From NCBI RefSeq assembly GCF_049943125.1, contig NZ_CP188040.1, positions 2,046,001 through 2,110,000 of the forward strand: DNA of 64,000 nucleotides, written 5' to 3'. The stretch comes from JAEXZL01 sp049943125 (GTDB lineage: Bacteria > Bacillota > Clostridia > Clostridiales > Clostridiaceae). Positions 9,093-17,915 of this stretch are shown in pieces. The position numbers and the translations under genes were made by a program. Numbering within the stretch: the stretch's first letter is position 1; each line of letters starts with the position of its first letter. Below the pieces are notes generated by a model. The model was not told the origin of the DNA. It saw nothing but the letters and a program-made list of their open reading frames with translations, and made no database searches.

Positions 9093-10049
9093 ATTACAGT
9101 TAAGAGCTTTTTAAAATTAGTAGAGCTTCCCACAAAGGTAGCTAGTGTTTTCCCCTTTTTATTAGGAACTATTTATGCCATTTATACCTACGAAAGGTTT
9201 AACTTCATAAACTTTATCTTCATGTTTCTTTCGCTGATTTCTATAGATATGGTAACTACAGCAATAAATAACTATATGGATTATAAAAAGGCTATAATAA
9301 CTAAAGGCTTCAATTACGAGGAGCATAATGCCATAGTAGCCTTTGGCTTGAAGGAGAGCACGGTACTTATTACTATATTTACTCTTTTAGCTTCAGGTAT
9401 TATTTTCGGTGTATTATTATTTTTAAATACTAATATTGTTATCCTGCTTCTGGGAGCTGTATCCTTTGGAATAGGTATATTGTATTCCTTTGGTCCTGTA
9501 CCTATATCTAGAACACCCTTAGGAGAGCTGGCTTCAGGACTTACCATGGGACTAATAATAACCTTCTTAGCTGCTTATATTCATGTGTTTCAGGGTGATC
9601 TTTTTAGCTTAAGTTTATCTGGTACAAGCCTCCTTGTTACTATGAATTTAACTGGGATAATAAGTCTTCTATTTGTAGCATTACCGGCAGTTGCGGGAAT
9701 AGCCAACATAATGCTTGCAAATAATCTATGCGATATGGAGGATGATAGGGAGAATAGAAGATATACCCTTCCTATATATATTGGCAGAGAAAGGGGCCTG
9801 TTGCTTTTTAAATGGCTCTACTACATAAGCTATATTGTTATTATTATTCTAATATTGCTGGGAATAGAGCCTGTAACGGCTATTCTTGTGCTTTTAACCT
9901 TTATTCCAGTAAATAAGAATATTAAGAGCTTCTTTGAGCTTCAAACAAAAAAAGATACTTTCATACTAGCAGTGAAGAATTTTATTCTGATAAGCTTGGC
10001 TCATGTTATTGCTTTAGCTTTAGGAGCCTTATTGAAAGTTATGTTATGA
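9093..10049 (+). CDS. UbiA-family prenyltransferase (MenA-like), probable ATT start
   Basis: Polytopic membrane prenyltransferase that joins a polyprenyl diphosphate to an aromatic acceptor. The two Asp-rich motifs that bind Mg-diphosphate are recognisable: NNYMDY in the first cytosolic loop and NNLCDMEDDREN in the second, with 8-9 hydrophobic helices. The frame has no ATG near the N-terminus. The TTG at 9060 lies inside the preceding terminator stem. A GGGGTG box at 9081-9086 is followed after 6 nt by ATT at 9093, giving a protein that starts just before KSFLKLVELPTK, where the family normally begins. GTG at 9084 is the alternative but would overlap the box. No menaquinone gene is nearby, so the acceptor is unknown. 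Confidence 0.8.
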   Translation: MTVKSFLKLVELPTKVASVFPFLLGTIYAIYTYERFNFINFIFMFLSLISIDMVTTAINNYMDYKKAIITKGFNYEEHNAIVAFGLKESTVLITIFTLLASGIIFGVLLFLNTNIVILLLGAVSFGIGILYSFGPVPISRTPLGELASGLTMGLIITFLAAYIHVFQGDLFSLSLSGTSLLVTMNLTGIISLLFVALPAVAGIANIMLANNLCDMEDDRENRRYTLPIYIGRERGLLLFKWLYYISYIVIIILILLGIEPVTAILVLLTFIPVNKNIKSFFELQTKKDTFILAVKNFILISLAHVIALALGALLKVML

Positions 10050-10061
10050 TTGTTTTTTTTT

Positions 10062-10090
10062 AGGTCTTTCCTGGAGGAAGGACCTTTTTT
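10062..10090 (+). terminator. Rho-independent terminator
   Basis: Stem AGGTCTTTCC / GGAAGGACCT with one G-T pair and a 4-nt loop, followed by six T, 13 bp after the prenyltransferase stop. Confidence 0.85.
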
Positions 10091-10205
10091 ATAGATAGGT
10101 TTTATCTTTTTATGAATTTATTGAAAAAAATTATTAATTAATAAGTTAACTCATTATAAAAGTGGTAGAATATTTATACAATAGAATATGATTGGAGGTA
10201 ATTTT

Positions 10206-11651
10206 ATGTATGATGTAGCAATCATCGGAGCAGGGGTAGTAGGCTCGGCTATAGCAAGAGAATTATCTAAGTATAAGCTGAGTATATGCCTCATAGAAAA
10301 GGAAGAAGACGTTACCACTGGAGCTTCTAAAGCAAATAGTGGTATAGTACATGGAGGTTACTCTGCAAAGTATGGAACTCTTAAAGGGAAGCTTTGTGTA
10401 AAGGGTAATGCAATGTATGACCAGCTGCAAAAGGAGCTGAACTTTGGGTTTAGACGCACTGGGGCCTTAGTTATAGGCTTTGATGAAACGGACAGAAAAA
10501 CAATACAGGGACTTTATGATAATGCTGTAAAAATAGGCTGTGAGGACGATTTAGAGATAATAGACCGTGATAAAATTAAGGAGCTTGAGCCCTATATAAA
10601 TGATGAGGTAAGGGTTGCCCTATATTCTAAAAGCGTTGGTGTAGCTTCTCCCTATGAGCTTACCATAGCCCTAGCTGAAAATGCTGCTGCCAATGGAGTG
10701 GAGGTTAAGCTTGGTAACGCTGTTACAGCAATAGAGAAAAAAGAAGGATATTTTGAAGTTGTAACAGAAGAGGAAAAGCTTAAGACAAAATATGTTATAA
10801 ATGCAGCCGGCCTCTATAGTGACTTAGTAGCTGCTATGGTAGGAGCTAATAACTTTAAGATAATACCAAGAAGAGGTCAGTATGTACTCTTTGGAAGAGA
10901 TCAAAGCTACCTAGTAAATTCCGTAATATTCCAGGTTCCTACAGAAAAGGGTAAGGGAATATTAGTAACAACCACCTATCATGGCAACTTTATGCTTGGA
11001 CCTAATGCTGAGGAAATGGGACCTAGAGATGATGTAGGTACAACAGTGGAGAGCCTTCAGGAGGTTGTAGAGACTGCTAGGTTATCTATAAAGGATTTTG
11101 ATATTAAGAGAGCCTTAACTACCTTCTCTGGAATAAGAGCTACCAGCGATACTAATGATTTTATAATAGAAGAGAGCAATGTTAAGGGCTTTATAAATGT
11201 TGCTGGGATTGATTCCCCAGGGCTTACATCTTCACCGGCAATAGCTGAAATGGTAGCAGAAATACTTCAAGAAGCAGGTCTTACCCTTGATGAAAAAGAA
11301 GACTTTAATCCTTATAGAAAGTCAATAATAATACCTAAGGATGAGAGCTTTGATGGAGAAATAGATCATGAGGATCCTAAGAAGAACATCATCTGCCGTT
11401 GTGAAAGAGTTACAGAAGCAGAGATAGTAGATGCTATTCATAGAGGAATTCCTATTTCCAGCATTGATGCAGTTAAAAGAAGGACAAGGGCTGGTATGGG
11501 TACCTGTCAGGGAAATTTCTGTGGAAGGAGAGTTAAGGCTATAATAGCCAGAGAAACAGGAATACCTATTGATGAGGTAACGCAAAGAGGAAAGAAAGAA
11601 GCTTCAGCTCCTATAAGAGTTGCTATTAAAGATATAAGAAAATTTAAGTAA
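10206..11651 (+). CDS. FAD-dependent oxidoreductase, glycerol-3-phosphate dehydrogenase (GlpA/LhgO)-like, with BFD-like [2Fe-2S] domain
   Basis: 481-residue flavoprotein. The N-terminus DVAIIGAGVVGSAIAREL is a DAO-type FAD-binding fold. The C-terminal 100 residues form a BFD-like iron-sulfur domain with cysteines in CRCERV and CQGNFCGR. In clostridia this type usually sits in a glycerol/glycerol-3-phosphate operon beside a GlpB-like flavoprotein and a DUF1667 protein; here neither partner is present. Electron acceptor and substrate are therefore uncertain (glycerol-3-phosphate or a 2-hydroxyacid). The ATG at 10206 follows GGAGGT and is preferred to the ATG 18 nt upstream. Confidence 0.88.
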   Translation: MYDVAIIGAGVVGSAIARELSKYKLSICLIEKEEDVTTGASKANSGIVHGGYSAKYGTLKGKLCVKGNAMYDQLQKELNFGFRRTGALVIGFDETDRKTIQGLYDNAVKIGCEDDLEIIDRDKIKELEPYINDEVRVALYSKSVGVASPYELTIALAENAAANGVEVKLGNAVTAIEKKEGYFEVVTEEEKLKTKYVINAAGLYSDLVAAMVGANNFKIIPRRGQYVLFGRDQSYLVNSVIFQVPTEKGKGILVTTTYHGNFMLGPNAEEMGPRDDVGTTVESLQEVVETARLSIKDFDIKRALTTFSGIRATSDTNDFIIEESNVKGFINVAGIDSPGLTSSPAIAEMVAEILQEAGLTLDEKEDFNPYRKSIIIPKDESFDGEIDHEDPKKNIICRCERVTEAEIVDAIHRGIPISSIDAVKRRTRAGMGTCQGNFCGRRVKAIIARETGIPIDEVTQRGKKEASAPIRVAIKDIRKFK

Positions 11652-11888
11652 ACCGAAGCTGTAATAATGTACAGGAAAAAGAAAGATATAAATATAATAC
11701 CAAGGAAGAATGTTTAAGAAATAAGTTGCTATTGTGAGAAGTGGATAAGTGGAGATTTGGAGAATCTTATGCTGCTTTTCTTTTATTTTGTCTAGATTAC
11801 AGAAAATAATAGTTTAAAAATAAAAAAATCTAAAATACCTATTGAAATATTTTGAAATACAGTGTAGAATAAAAAATGTAGTTTTTAA

Positions 11889-11963
11889 GGCCCCTTGGTC
11901 AAGCGGTCAAGACGCCACCCTCTCACGGTGGAATCAGGAGTTCGATTCTCCTAGGGGTCACCA
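11889..11963 (+). tRNA. tRNA-Glu (anticodon CTC)
   Basis: Complete 75-nt cloverleaf. Acceptor GGCCCCT pairs with AGGGGTC, the anticodon stem CCACC / GGTGG encloses CTCTCAC, and the T arm is AGGAG-TTCGATT-CTCCT. The discriminator is A and CCA is encoded. The anticodon CTC reads GAG. It stands alone, not in a tRNA array, and has its own terminator. Confidence 0.95.
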
Positions 11964-11966
11964 TAT

Positions 11967-12010
11967 AACCTTTCAGACGATTGGATAACCACGTTTGAGG
12001 GGTTTTTTAT
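11967..12010 (+). terminator. Terminator of the tRNA-Glu gene
   Basis: Stem AACCTTTCAGACG / CGTTTGAGGGGTT (G-T pairs included), followed by a T run, 3 bp after the tRNA CCA. Confidence 0.8.
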
Positions 12011-12074
12011 TTTGCTTAAAAATAATAAGGAAGCAAAAGGCTGCGCTTTAAAGTTATAATTTAAACTAATAATT

Positions 12075-12947
12075 TTAGTTATTATCTGTGGAAGCGTAAT
12101 AAGTGCCGATTATCATTATAACTAAGGCGGCTATAAAGGCTATAGATAAATTGCTTTTAAAAATAATTAAAGAAAGAGCAACTCCTATAAAGGGTGCAAA
12201 GGCATAATAGGTGCTTGTCTTAGCGGCACCTAGGGATCTTTGAGCATGTACATAAAAGAAGATGCTCAAGCCATAGGCCACGAAGCCAAGAAGTAAAGCA
12301 AAAAGGACATATGCTATGGAGGGAAGGCTTTCTCCAATTGCAAGGGCAATTGCAAAGGAGCCAATACCCGATGCTAGGCCTTTTATGATTACAATTTCTG
12401 TGGGATCCTTATGGGACATCATTCTGGTACAATTGTTTTCAAAGCCCCAAGAAATACAGGCTAATAAAACAAATACTGAGCCTAAGGAAAATGAGAAGCT
12501 GCTGATATCTTCAAAGGATAGTATTATACTTGAAAGAGTAACAAGAGAAATAGCTATCCATAATCTCTTTGATATAGCTTCCTTAAAGACTATTAATGCT
12601 ATAAGGGAGGTTGTTACTATTTCGAAGTTATTTAACAGAGAGGCATTAGCAGCTGTTGTTTTAGATAAGCCTACCATTAAAAATATAGGAGCAATAATAT
12701 CCAGGATTACCATAGCTATTGTATATGGCAGTTCTTTTTTTGTTAAGGGAGTTTCCTTAGAGGCTTTTCCTATTTTTCCTTTTATATATCGGAGAATCCC
12801 CATACCTATGCCAGCACCTAAATATAAAAAGGCAGCCATCATAGATGGAGATATCCTGTTAAGCAGGAGCTTAGAAAAGGGTGAACTGATTGCATATAGA
12901 GCTGCTGCTAAAATTGCATAAAAAATTGGTGTCCAATTATTTTTCAT
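12075..12947 (-). CDS. EamA/DMT-family transporter
   Basis: 290-residue membrane protein with ten predicted helices in two EamA halves, typical of the drug/metabolite transporter superfamily (RhaT/YdcZ-like exporters). The first half contains SSPFSKLLLNRISP and the second a short loop before the SLGAAKTS helix, both common in the family. Substrate unknown. The start is preceded by GAGAGG. No terminator is obvious after the stop on the minus strand. Confidence 0.85.
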   Translation of the reverse strand: MKNNWTPIFYAILAAALYAISSPFSKLLLNRISPSMMAAFLYLGAGIGMGILRYIKGKIGKASKETPLTKKELPYTIAMVILDIIAPIFLMVGLSKTTAANASLLNNFEIVTTSLIALIVFKEAISKRLWIAISLVTLSSIILSFEDISSFSFSLGSVFVLLACISWGFENNCTRMMSHKDPTEIVIIKGLASGIGSFAIALAIGESLPSIAYVLFALLLGFVAYGLSIFFYVHAQRSLGAAKTSTYYAFAPFIGVALSLIIFKSNLSIAFIAALVIMIIGTYYASTDNN

Positions 12948-13373
12948 CTGTATCCTCTCTTATTAGGGAAATTCAGTAGTACCTTGTTGAGTGTTTGTAT
13001 AAAACACCATTTTTATATTTTTATGGCTGGTATGAATAATATACCATATTATAAATTATAAGGAAATGACTAGCTTGCTATCGTAGCTCCAAAATGTAAG
13101 ATACATACCTTTTAGCTAAATAGTGATCATCACTTGGTAGATATAAGGTGATAGTTATTAAATGCTCCATTGCCATTATTATAATAAGGGGAAATTAAGA
13201 TATTTTGTAGAAATGATATAATATATTTTGTAGAATTATTGATAGGGATTGTATATGAAGTTATTAATATGGGTATAATAACTTTGCTAAAATTTAATTG
13301 TTATGGGTTCAATTATAGAGATAAGGTTCATTTAACTATCTAAAGAAGAAAGTAAGGATACGGTGATTCATTT
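12948..13373. other. 426-bp intergenic region, no gene seen
   Basis: Very AT-rich spacer between divergent genes. A TATAAT at 13217-13222 could be a -10 element without a good -35. ATATTTTGTAGAA occurs twice in close succession near 13200-13240. I find no ORF, RNA or riboswitch. Confidence 0.4.
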
Positions 13374-14903
13374 ATGAAAGGAAGAAAATTTAATAACAGT
13401 AATTTGTTAATGTGGTTAGCTCTTATTTTCTTTGCTCCTTTAGGGGTATTTATGATGTGGAAAAATAAGAGATTTAATAAGCCTGCAAGGATTATTATAT
13501 CAGCCTTCTTCTCCATGATATTTTTAGCGGGAGTAGTGGGTACAGAAGATGTAAATAATGATGCAAGCAGCAGTCTCATGGCTGATAGTCAACAAGAGCA
13601 GTCAATTGATGATGGAAAAGAAGAGCAGAATAAGGATCAAGCAGCAGAGGAAGATAATAAAGCGCCAGAAGAGGATGTGAAATCCGAAGAAGATAACTCT
13701 GAGGAAGAGGTAGAGGCTGATACTAAGCTTCCTGAAGAAAATAATCAGCAAGAAAATAACCAGGAAGAAGATAAAAGCACTGCAGTAGGTGCTGGTAAGG
13801 ATGAGAGTAATAAGGTTACTGGTACTTTAAAGGTTCACTATATTGATGTTGGACAAGCTGATTCAATTCTAATTCAGCAGGGTGATAGTGCTATGCTGAT
13901 AGATGGTGGAAATAGAGCAGATGATACTACGGTTAAAAGCTATCTCGATAGTCAGGGCATAACAGAGCTTCAATATGTGGTAGGTACTCATGCTCATGAG
14001 GATCATATAGGTGGACTTTCATACATAATAAATTCCTTTAAGGTTGGAAAGATATATTTCCCTAGACAGACGGCAACAACTCAGGTTTTTCAATCCTTTG
14101 TTAATGCGGCTAAAAATAAAGGACTTAATTTTACTGCTCCTCAGGTAGGTAAAACCTTTAATCTAGGGGATGCGGTTTGTACAATTTTAGCACCGAGGAG
14201 CAGCTCCTACTCCGGAAGCAATGATTATTCTATAGTGCTAAAAGTGGTTTATGGCAACAATTCCTTCTTATTTACTGGAGATGCAGAAGCAGTATCTGAA
14301 ATGGAAATGGTTAATGGAGGGCTGAATTTAAAGGCTGATGTTTTAAAGCTTGGTCACCATGGCAGTAAAACTGCTACGGTAGTCAATTTTTTAAACGCTG
14401 TTAACCCTAAGTATGCTGTTGTTTCAGTAGGTAAGGATAATCAGTATGGATTACCCAGCCAGTCGGTGATGGATAGGTTAAAAAGCTCTAGTATACCGGT
14501 GTATAGAACAGATGAAAGTGGCACTATAGTTGCTACCTCTGATGGTAATACAATTGAATTTAATAAAGCACCAGGAAGCTATAAGCCTGGAAACACTCAA
14601 AGTAGTACTACTCAAAGCAATAGCAATACCCAGAGCAGTAATAATACCCAAAGTAATAGCAATACCCAAAGTAGCAGTAAGCCTAGTAGTAATTCAGGAA
14701 GTAGCCAGGCTGGAAGCGGAAGCACTGGTACTAATGACAATACAGTGACTCCTCCAGCTACTACCAGCACTGTGTATTGGACTCCAGGAGGAAAATCCTA
14801 TCATACTACAAAAGGATGCAGCACACTGAGCAGAAGTAAAACTATTCATTCAGGACCCTTAAGTTCTTGTCCCAAAGATGATCCCTGCGATGTGTGTCAC
14901 TAA
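13374..14903 (+). CDS. ComEC/Rec2-like MBL-fold hydrolase with membrane anchor and cysteine-rich tail
   Basis: 509-residue surface protein. Residues about 10-65 contain two hydrophobic segments. About 60-145 is an acidic E/D/N/Q-rich linker. About 150-400 is a ComEC-type metallo-beta-lactamase fold with the metal motif THAHEDHIGG and later FTGDAE and LGHHGSK. About 405-460 is a low-complexity S/N/Q/T linker (repeats of SNTQS), and 465-509 a small domain with H-x4-C ... C ... C-x2-CH spacing that may bind metal. Only the hydrolase part of ComEC is present, without the DNA channel. Such proteins are common in clostridia and are suspected extracellular nucleases or phosphodiesterases; that role is inference. 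Confidence 0.85.
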   Translation: MKGRKFNNSNLLMWLALIFFAPLGVFMMWKNKRFNKPARIIISAFFSMIFLAGVVGTEDVNNDASSSLMADSQQEQSIDDGKEEQNKDQAAEEDNKAPEEDVKSEEDNSEEEVEADTKLPEENNQQENNQEEDKSTAVGAGKDESNKVTGTLKVHYIDVGQADSILIQQGDSAMLIDGGNRADDTTVKSYLDSQGITELQYVVGTHAHEDHIGGLSYIINSFKVGKIYFPRQTATTQVFQSFVNAAKNKGLNFTAPQVGKTFNLGDAVCTILAPRSSSYSGSNDYSIVLKVVYGNNSFLFTGDAEAVSEMEMVNGGLNLKADVLKLGHHGSKTATVVNFLNAVNPKYAVVSVGKDNQYGLPSQSVMDRLKSSSIPVYRTDESGTIVATSDGNTIEFNKAPGSYKPGNTQSSTTQSNSNTQSSNNTQSNSNTQSSSKPSSNSGSSQAGSGSTGTNDNTVTPPATTSTVYWTPGGKSYHTTKGCSTLSRSKTIHSGPLSSCPKDDPCDVCH

Positions 14904-14920
14904 AAATAATTAAATTATAA

Positions 14921-14966
14921 AGAGAGAAGATGCTTAAAGGAAATAAAAGTCTTCTCTCTTTTTTTC
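14921..14966 (+). terminator. Rho-independent terminator
   Basis: Perfect stem AGAGAGAAGA / TCTTCTCTCT followed by seven T, 17 bp beyond the stop of the MBL gene. Confidence 0.85.
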
Positions 14967-15138
14967 TATTTGATAAAAATTTCAACCTTCAAAGAGTTGT
15001 TTTTCGTTATTTAAACAAAAATTGGCGGGTATTAGCATATTTACAAAAGAAACAGATTATTTTATCACTATTTCCTTGGAAATATAATAGATTAATAATA
15101 GGGGGATGGAATGCTAAATAATCTAAGGAGGAGATATT

Positions 15139-16029
15139 ATGTATGCTAGTAAGATAGTAGAGAAGGCTAAAAGCTTTATTGGAGTAAAGGAGAATCCTCC
15201 CAGTAGTAACGATGTAGTTTTTAACAGAAATTATTATGGAAGGATTGTAAGAGGTTCAGCATATCCTTGGTGCGTTACCTTTATTTGGGATGTATTTAGA
15301 TTGGCTGGGGCATCGACATTGTTTTATAACGGACAAAAAACTGCTTATTGCCCAACCTTAGAAGGGTGGGGGAGGAGCCAAGGGTTGGTTGTTGGAAAGA
15401 ATTCGGGAACTGATGGAGATATAGTTCTCTATGATTTTAAAGGCCGCGGTGAGGCAACTCATGCTGGAATAATTGAAAAAAATAACCTTGATGGCAGCTA
15501 TACCACAATAGAAGGAAACACAGGTATTAACAGTGATGAGAACGGAGGAACTGTTATGAGGCGTGTTAGAAATACATCTGTAATCAGGTGCATAATCAGG
15601 CCAAAATATCTGCAGGAGCCCGTAAATACCACCAAAACCCCTAATACCATTAAGGAGGTTCAAGAGTATTTGAATGAAAAGCTTAAAGGTAACCTTTCTA
15701 TAGATGGTTCCTTTGGACCTTTAACTAACAAGGCATTGATTATGTACTGGCAGTCAGTGGTGGGCAGTGGTCTTTCCGTTGATGGGTCCTTTGGTCCCAA
15801 ATCCCAAGCTGCTGCTTCTATGAATAATCTTAAAAAGGGGGATAAGGAAGAATTAGTTAGGATAATGCAGATGGCATTGATCTGTAGAGGATATTCCTTG
15901 AAGCCCTATGGAGCCGATGGAAGCTTCGGACCTGCGTCTGAAACAGTACTAAAGAGCTTCCAGAGGTATAATCGTCTGTCAGTTGATGGTATATGTGGTA
16001 GAAAGACGTGGATAGCATTATTAAAATAA
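15139..16029 (+). CDS. CHAP-domain protein with two peptidoglycan-binding domains
   Basis: 296 residues, no signal peptide. The N-terminal CHAP amidase/endopeptidase domain (about 1-155) has the catalytic cysteine in YPWCVTF, the histidine in ATHAGII and the acidic motif TIEGNTG. Two PG_binding_1 repeats follow (about 165-225 and 232-296), each with the DGSFGP turn. The architecture fits a cell-wall hydrolase or an endolysin. Lack of an export signal suggests release by lysis or a holin, or action in the mother cell; no phage gene or holin is adjacent. A strong AGGAGGAG box precedes the ATG. Confidence 0.88.
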   Translation: MYASKIVEKAKSFIGVKENPPSSNDVVFNRNYYGRIVRGSAYPWCVTFIWDVFRLAGASTLFYNGQKTAYCPTLEGWGRSQGLVVGKNSGTDGDIVLYDFKGRGEATHAGIIEKNNLDGSYTTIEGNTGINSDENGGTVMRRVRNTSVIRCIIRPKYLQEPVNTTKTPNTIKEVQEYLNEKLKGNLSIDGSFGPLTNKALIMYWQSVVGSGLSVDGSFGPKSQAAASMNNLKKGDKEELVRIMQMALICRGYSLKPYGADGSFGPASETVLKSFQRYNRLSVDGICGRKTWIALLK

Positions 16030-16041
16030 AATAAAAGTTGC

Positions 16042-16090
16042 GGGGCTGCACTTTAGTGATAAAAAAATCACAAGGTAAGCCCCTTTATTT
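16042..16090 (+). terminator. Rho-independent terminator
   Basis: Branched or extended hairpin with outer stem GGGGCT / AGCCCC and inner GTGAT / ATCAC, followed by TTTATTT, just after the CHAP gene. Confidence 0.65.
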
Positions 16091-16160
16091 ACGTATATAA
16101 TAATTGATAGAAAATACTAAGAATTATATAATGAACGTAACAGTTATTTATTGAAAAATA

Positions 16161-16193
16161 AATAAAGCCTGTTAATGGGTAACGGACTTTATT
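16161..16193. other. Intergenic hairpin
   Basis: Inverted repeat AATAAAGCCTGTTA / TAACGGACTTTATT with a short loop, 120 bp upstream of the HAD gene. It lacks a clear T run and may be an extra terminator or an untranslated-leader structure. Confidence 0.45.
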
Positions 16194-16316
16194 TGAGGAG
16201 AATTAAATATATTTTTCTTACAGTTATATATTAATATATATATGTTATGTATGTGAACAATTGTGGAAATGTAAATGAAAGTAATTTATATAATATAAAT
16301 CCAAATGGAGGAAGCT

Positions 16317-17009
16317 ATGATTAAATATGATATTATTTTTTTTGACGCTGATGATACTCTTTTAGATTTTCAAAAAGCAGAAAAAACAGCACTATCAGAG
16401 GTGTTTAAAAGCTATGGAGTAGAAGACAGTGAGGAGATATTTAACAAATACATAGAAATAAATAATAAGCTTTGGAAGAGCTTTGAACTGGGAGAAATAG
16501 CAAAAGAAGATATATTAAACAGCAGATTCACCCTTCTTTTCCAGGAGCTATGCTTAGATAAGGATGGAATTAAGTGTAATAATGATTATTTAGATGCTTT
16601 AGGAAGAGGAGATTTTCTTCTAGAAGGCTCAATAGAAGTCTGTGAGTATTTAAGCAAATATTGTGATTTATATATAGTAACCAATGGGGTTTCAAAAACT
16701 CAGCATTCAAGAATTGATAATTCTCCTTTGATGAAATATATTAAGGGGGTATTTGTATCAGAGGATGTGGGATATCAAAAGCCTCTTAAGGAATATTTTG
16801 ATTTTGTTTTTAAAGCCATTGGAGAGATGGATAGGACTAAAGCTCTAATAGTAGGAGATTCCTTAAGCTCCGATATTCTTGGTGGAATTAATGCAGGAAT
16901 AGATACCTGCTGGTTTAATCCTTATAAGAAGGAAAATACCTTGGGAATTAAAGCTGATTATGAAATAAAAGCTCTTCAGGAGCTGTATGGAATTATTGAA
17001 GAAAAATAA
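16317..17009 (+). CDS. yjjG: YjjG-type HAD noncanonical pyrimidine nucleotidase
   Basis: 230-residue cytosolic HAD phosphatase. Motif I is FDADDTLLDF near the N-terminus with both catalytic aspartates. Motif II is the VTNG turn, motif III the lysine in GYQKPLKEYF, and motif IV IVGDSLSSDI. Sequence around DADDTLLDF and the helical cap match YjjG/YfnB, which remove phosphate from noncanonical pyrimidine nucleotides such as dUMP analogues. The start at 16317 has GGAGG 5 nt upstream; an ATG 12 nt earlier overlaps that box. Confidence 0.88.
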   Translation: MIKYDIIFFDADDTLLDFQKAEKTALSEVFKSYGVEDSEEIFNKYIEINNKLWKSFELGEIAKEDILNSRFTLLFQELCLDKDGIKCNNDYLDALGRGDFLLEGSIEVCEYLSKYCDLYIVTNGVSKTQHSRIDNSPLMKYIKGVFVSEDVGYQKPLKEYFDFVFKAIGEMDRTKALIVGDSLSSDILGGINAGIDTCWFNPYKKENTLGIKADYEIKALQELYGIIEEK

Positions 17010-17010
17010 A

Positions 17011-17046
17011 AATAGGTCTATAGCCTTTGGCGTATAGAGACCTATT
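17011..17046. terminator. Bidirectional terminator
   Basis: Stem AATAGGTCTATA / TATAGAGACCTATT between convergent genes; flanks are A-rich and T-rich on the two strands. Confidence 0.7.
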
Positions 17047-17075
17047 AATAATAATTGCAATATATGATTAGAGTC

Positions 17076-17606
17076 TTACAATTCATCAATAATAAGGTCT
17101 ACCTCCTCAAGTAAGCTATCCTCTATTTTTAGAGCTAGACTTAAAGAGTTTAGCTTTTCCTCCAGGGTAGGAGAAACACCTTTATTATAATAATAAAGAA
17201 TTGTAAGCTGTGAATTAATAACCTTGATTCTTTCTTCATAATTATTTTTTAGTATTTTGTCGAACTCAGAGAAGATTTTTTTTCCTAAGATATCTGTATT
17301 ATTTAGACCCTCAGTCCCATAGGTGTTATTATTATTAATGTAGTGAGTACAGAGAGCATAATATTGCTTACTTATTTCACCATAAAGGAGCTCATCCTGA
17401 AGCTTGCTCCATAGGATTAAATTTGTCCTATACATAATATATTGAAAGAAGAGAAGCTCCGTTAGGGATATGCTTGAATTTTCAAAGCCTAAGGATAGTA
17501 AGGTATCTGTGTCTGAGGCAATTCCGGTGCTAATAGCTCTGGTATAGTCATATAGCCTTTCTGCCGCCTCTTGGGTGGTTAATTTTTTCTTGAATATATT
17601 TTTCAT
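17076..17606 (-). CDS. Hypothetical protein
   Basis: 176 residues, probably all-helical and cytosolic, with a basic start (MKNIFKKKLTTQEAAERLYDYT) and an acidic C-terminus. No family is recognised and no metal or catalytic motif is seen. I chose the ATG at 17606 because AAGGTG lies 6 nt before it; a GTG 9 nt upstream overlaps that box. It is convergent with the HAD gene and not in an operon. Codon use is like that of the neighbours, so I take it as a real gene. Confidence 0.65.
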   Translation of the reverse strand: MKNIFKKKLTTQEAAERLYDYTRAISTGIASDTDTLLSLGFENSSISLTELLFFQYIMYRTNLILWSKLQDELLYGEISKQYYALCTHYINNNNTYGTEGLNNTDILGKKIFSEFDKILKNNYEERIKVINSQLTILYYYNKGVSPTLEEKLNSLSLALKIEDSLLEEVDLIIDEL

Positions 17607-17915
17607 CTTCAACACCTTCTCTAAAAACTGTATTAATATATAATTCTACATATAGCAAATTATCCCTCTTATAAATAGATAAAAAAAGATTAAAAGATAT
17701 TAGATTCTTGATAAAAAGTTATAAAATGACTCTAAATAAAAATAAATTTTTAAAATAAGGTTACTATACTGCAAAAAATTACGTATATAGTATATAAGTT
17801 CTTTTGAGGCTAGCTTGCTTTTACTAAAAAGGTAATAAAATTATATTGTAACTAATAAAATGGTAAGGTAGAATTATAAAGTGCTATCATAAGAAGTGCT
17901 AAAAGGGATGATAAA
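17607..17915. other. 309-bp intergenic region, no gene seen
   Basis: AT-rich spacer between divergent genes that must hold both promoters. I see no ORF, RNA element or strong consensus promoter in it. Confidence 0.4.

Noticed and set aside
12316..12921. 201-codon open frame antisense to the EamA transporter
   Set aside because: Mirror frame of a well-supported membrane protein gene; no ribosome binding site and no family resemblance.
14930..15121. 63-codon open frame after the MBL gene
   Set aside because: It begins inside a perfect terminator hairpin, has no ribosome binding site and no recognisable composition.
15139..16029. Prophage remnant around the CHAP gene
   Set aside because: No terminase, portal, holin, integrase or att-like repeat nearby; flanking genes are chromosomal.
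16240..16280. LexA-like GAAC-N4-GT sequence upstream of the HAD gene
   Set aside because: The second half-site is incomplete (GTGG instead of GTTT or GTTC) and no promoter overlaps it.
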